Part shown: piece by piece, positions 62,650-64,000 of the stretch
Numbering within the stretch: the stretch's first letter is position 1
How the letters are laid out: each line of letters begins with the position of its first letter
Source: Chionoecetes opilio
Lineage: Eukaryota; Arthropoda; Malacostraca; Decapoda; Majidae
Length of the DNA: 64,000 nt
Direction of reading: 5' to 3'
Assembly: GCA_016584305.1 (NCBI GenBank)
Contig: JACEEZ010003770.1
Span: forward strand, 104,379 to 168,378
Notes under the pieces: model-generated
What the model saw: only the letters and a program-made list of their open reading frames with translations
What the model was told of the DNA's origin: nothing
Databases searched by the model: none
Made by a program: the position numbers and the translations under genes

Positions 62650-63200
62650 TGCGAAAAGTGAGAATAGATTTCTGCCTATATTTTCTTCATTGCGAAAAAG
62701 TGAGAATAGATTTCTGCCTATATTTTCTTCATTGCGAAAAAGTGAGAATAGATTTCTGCCTATATTTTCTTCATTGCGAAAAAGTGAGAATAGATTTCTG
62801 CCTATATTTTCTTCATTGCGAAAAGTGAGAATGATTTCGTGACTATATTTATCTTTCATTGCGAAAAGTGAGAATAGATTTCTGCCTATGTGTTTTCTTT
62901 CATTGCGAAAAAGTGAGAATAGATTTCTGCCTTATTTTGCTTCATTGCGAAAAAGTGAGGAATAGAATTTTCCTGCTATATTTTCTTCAATTGCGAAAGT
63001 GAGAATAGATTTCTGCCTATATTTTTCTTCCATGCGAAAAAGTGAGAATAGATTTCTGCCTATATTTTCTTCATTGCGAAAAGTGGGAATAGATTTCTTT
63101 CTCCTAATATTTTCTTCATTGACGAAAAAAGTGGAATCGAATTTCTGCCTATATTTTTCTTCTTGGCGAAAAGTGAGATAGATTTCTGCCCCTATATTTT
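62650..63200 (+). repeat. 42-bp minisatellite, about 13 units
   Basis: Units of GCGAAAAAGTGAGAATAGAT plus TTCTGCCTATATTTTCTTCATT. The first four are almost identical; later ones carry single-base indels. Confidence 0.9.
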
Positions 63201-63637
63201 CTCATTCCTCCTTAACTGCCACCTCCATGTTTTCCCCCTCATCTCGCGGTCTGTTTTTTATAAGAAGTTTTTCATTCCTAATACACAGCTTATGCCTATG
63301 GGTGTGCGAGAGTCTGATGTTTCCAGTTTAGTGTGGGCAGAAAAACCCTTTTCGCAGTTTTTATATATTATTCACACTTAGTTTATATATATTCCGGCAG
63401 TACAGGGCCTTGAATGTTTCTTCGACATTTACAATATATAATAAAGTTAATCAGGATGTTATTCCCGATGTCCTTTTGTTCCCTGATATTTGAAAGATAA
63501 TAATACAGAGCACACAACGGTTTGACCTTGACATGGATGAATTGTGTATATTTCTAATCCGCGACTACATTCATCTATCATAGACTTAAATCTCCGTAAT
63601 TTGTCTTTTCGTAAGCATATGATATATAATTTTCGAA
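63201..63637. other. Intergenic DNA
   Basis: AT-rich, nothing recognised. Confidence 0.3.
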
Positions 63638-63913
63638 ATGGTCAGACCAAAAACACTGAAATTCCGAACACTCTATTATTTATTGGAAAAACACAACAAC
63701 TATATGCAATGCCATGCAACAAGCCTTCTGAATACTGCAGAAAGAATACAAGAAATATTGCAATCAATACAAGAGTTTAGTTCATGCAATGATAGAGGAT
63801 GGGGAAGATTGAAATATAGAACTCTGAGGTACAAAAAAGCCTACAATACCATTCCTTACAAAAAAGACAAGTTCCAAAAGCCTGATCATCCCGCCCATCG
63901 AGCGATGAATTAA
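63638..63913 (+). CDS. Possible small or partial protein-coding segment, unrecognised
   Basis: ATG at 63638 and TAA at 63911-63913, 91 codons. Lys/Tyr-rich product with MVRPKTLKFRTLYYLLEKHN near the start, a possible amphipathic helix (AERIQEILQSIQEF), and YKKDKFQKPDHPAHRAMN at the end. Not repeat-derived as far as I can see, but it matches no family I know, and AT-rich DNA can give such frames by chance. Confidence 0.25.
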   Translation: MVRPKTLKFRTLYYLLEKHNNYMQCHATSLLNTAERIQEILQSIQEFSSCNDRGWGRLKYRTLRYKKAYNTIPYKKDKFQKPDHPAHRAMN

Positions 63914-64000
63914 CTTCTGGCTCCTCAGAAAAGCCGCAGTAAAACCCCCCGCGGCAGGGCATGCATGAGGCTCAGCGGGCGTAGCAACCCTCCGTCAGGG

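Noticed and set aside
62650..63200. CRISPR-like array of repeats
   Set aside because: Units are contiguous with no unique spacers, and the genome is eukaryotic; it is a minisatellite.

Overview
This is a eukaryotic window, most likely from an arthropod and probably a decapod crustacean. The evidence is intron-bearing genes with GT-AG borders, very dense microsatellites, tRNA-derived SINEs, RTE and other non-LTR retrotransposons, many non-autonomous DNA transposons, and scattered arrays built on the arthropod telomere-type unit TTAGG. There is no prokaryotic gene organisation. The decapod assignment is an inference from the repeat style.

Host coding sequence is sparse. Five exons on the + strand (49.5-57.4 kb) encode part of the giant E3 ligase HERC2, covering the segment that leads into and forms part of an RCC1-like propeller. 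Their introns are loaded with an RTE copy, a fold-back element, a non-LTR 3' fragment and a MITE. A Myb/SANT-like DNA-binding protein gene lies on the - strand (41.6-43.1 kb, three exons seen). A probable unrecognised terminal exon lies at 32.4 kb (+).

Layout. 0.5-2.3 kb: relic of a multicopy gene with EADTR and DTD motifs. 2.3-5 kb: intergenic DNA with dispersed repeats and minisatellite. 5.1-11.7 kb: homopolymer-inflated sequence, including a palindromic stretch of TTAGG-type repeats, that looks like poor consensus. 11.7-13.9 kb: RTE copy 1. 14-16 kb: SINE and dispersed repeats. 16.1-22.5 kb: minus-strand relics of the EADTR family. 24.4-26.7 kb: RTE copy 2, riddled with indels. 27.1-28.2 kb: second copy of the 21.4-22.5 kb block, cut by a Harbinger-like end. 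28.7-29.4 kb: TTAGG composite repeat. 34.9-40.1 kb: a complete LTR retrotransposon structure with 1.74-kb LTRs and no recognisable gag or pol. 40.4-41.9 kb: a duplicated block around an N. 43.2-48.1 kb: hAT-like MITEs, a G-rich tandem array, a 2.2-kb PIF/Harbinger-type element carrying a TTAGG ruler array, and a fold-back MITE. 48.4-57.4 kb: the HERC2 region. 58-64 kb: SINE, LINE fragment, pogo/Tigger-like MITE, microsatellites and a 42-bp minisatellite.

The strongest new observations are two. One is the PIF/Harbinger-type element (45252-47481), with TTA target duplications, palindromic sub-termini, a MADF/Myb first exon and an internal array. In that array an 18-bp anchor recurs 15 times at spacings of exactly 18+5k bp, k being the number of TTAGG units. 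The other is the LTR element at 34932-40076, with a perfect 5-bp target duplication, TG...CA ends, a PBS and a PPT. Frame breaks are common wherever two copies can be compared, so single-base indels in genes here may be consensus errors.
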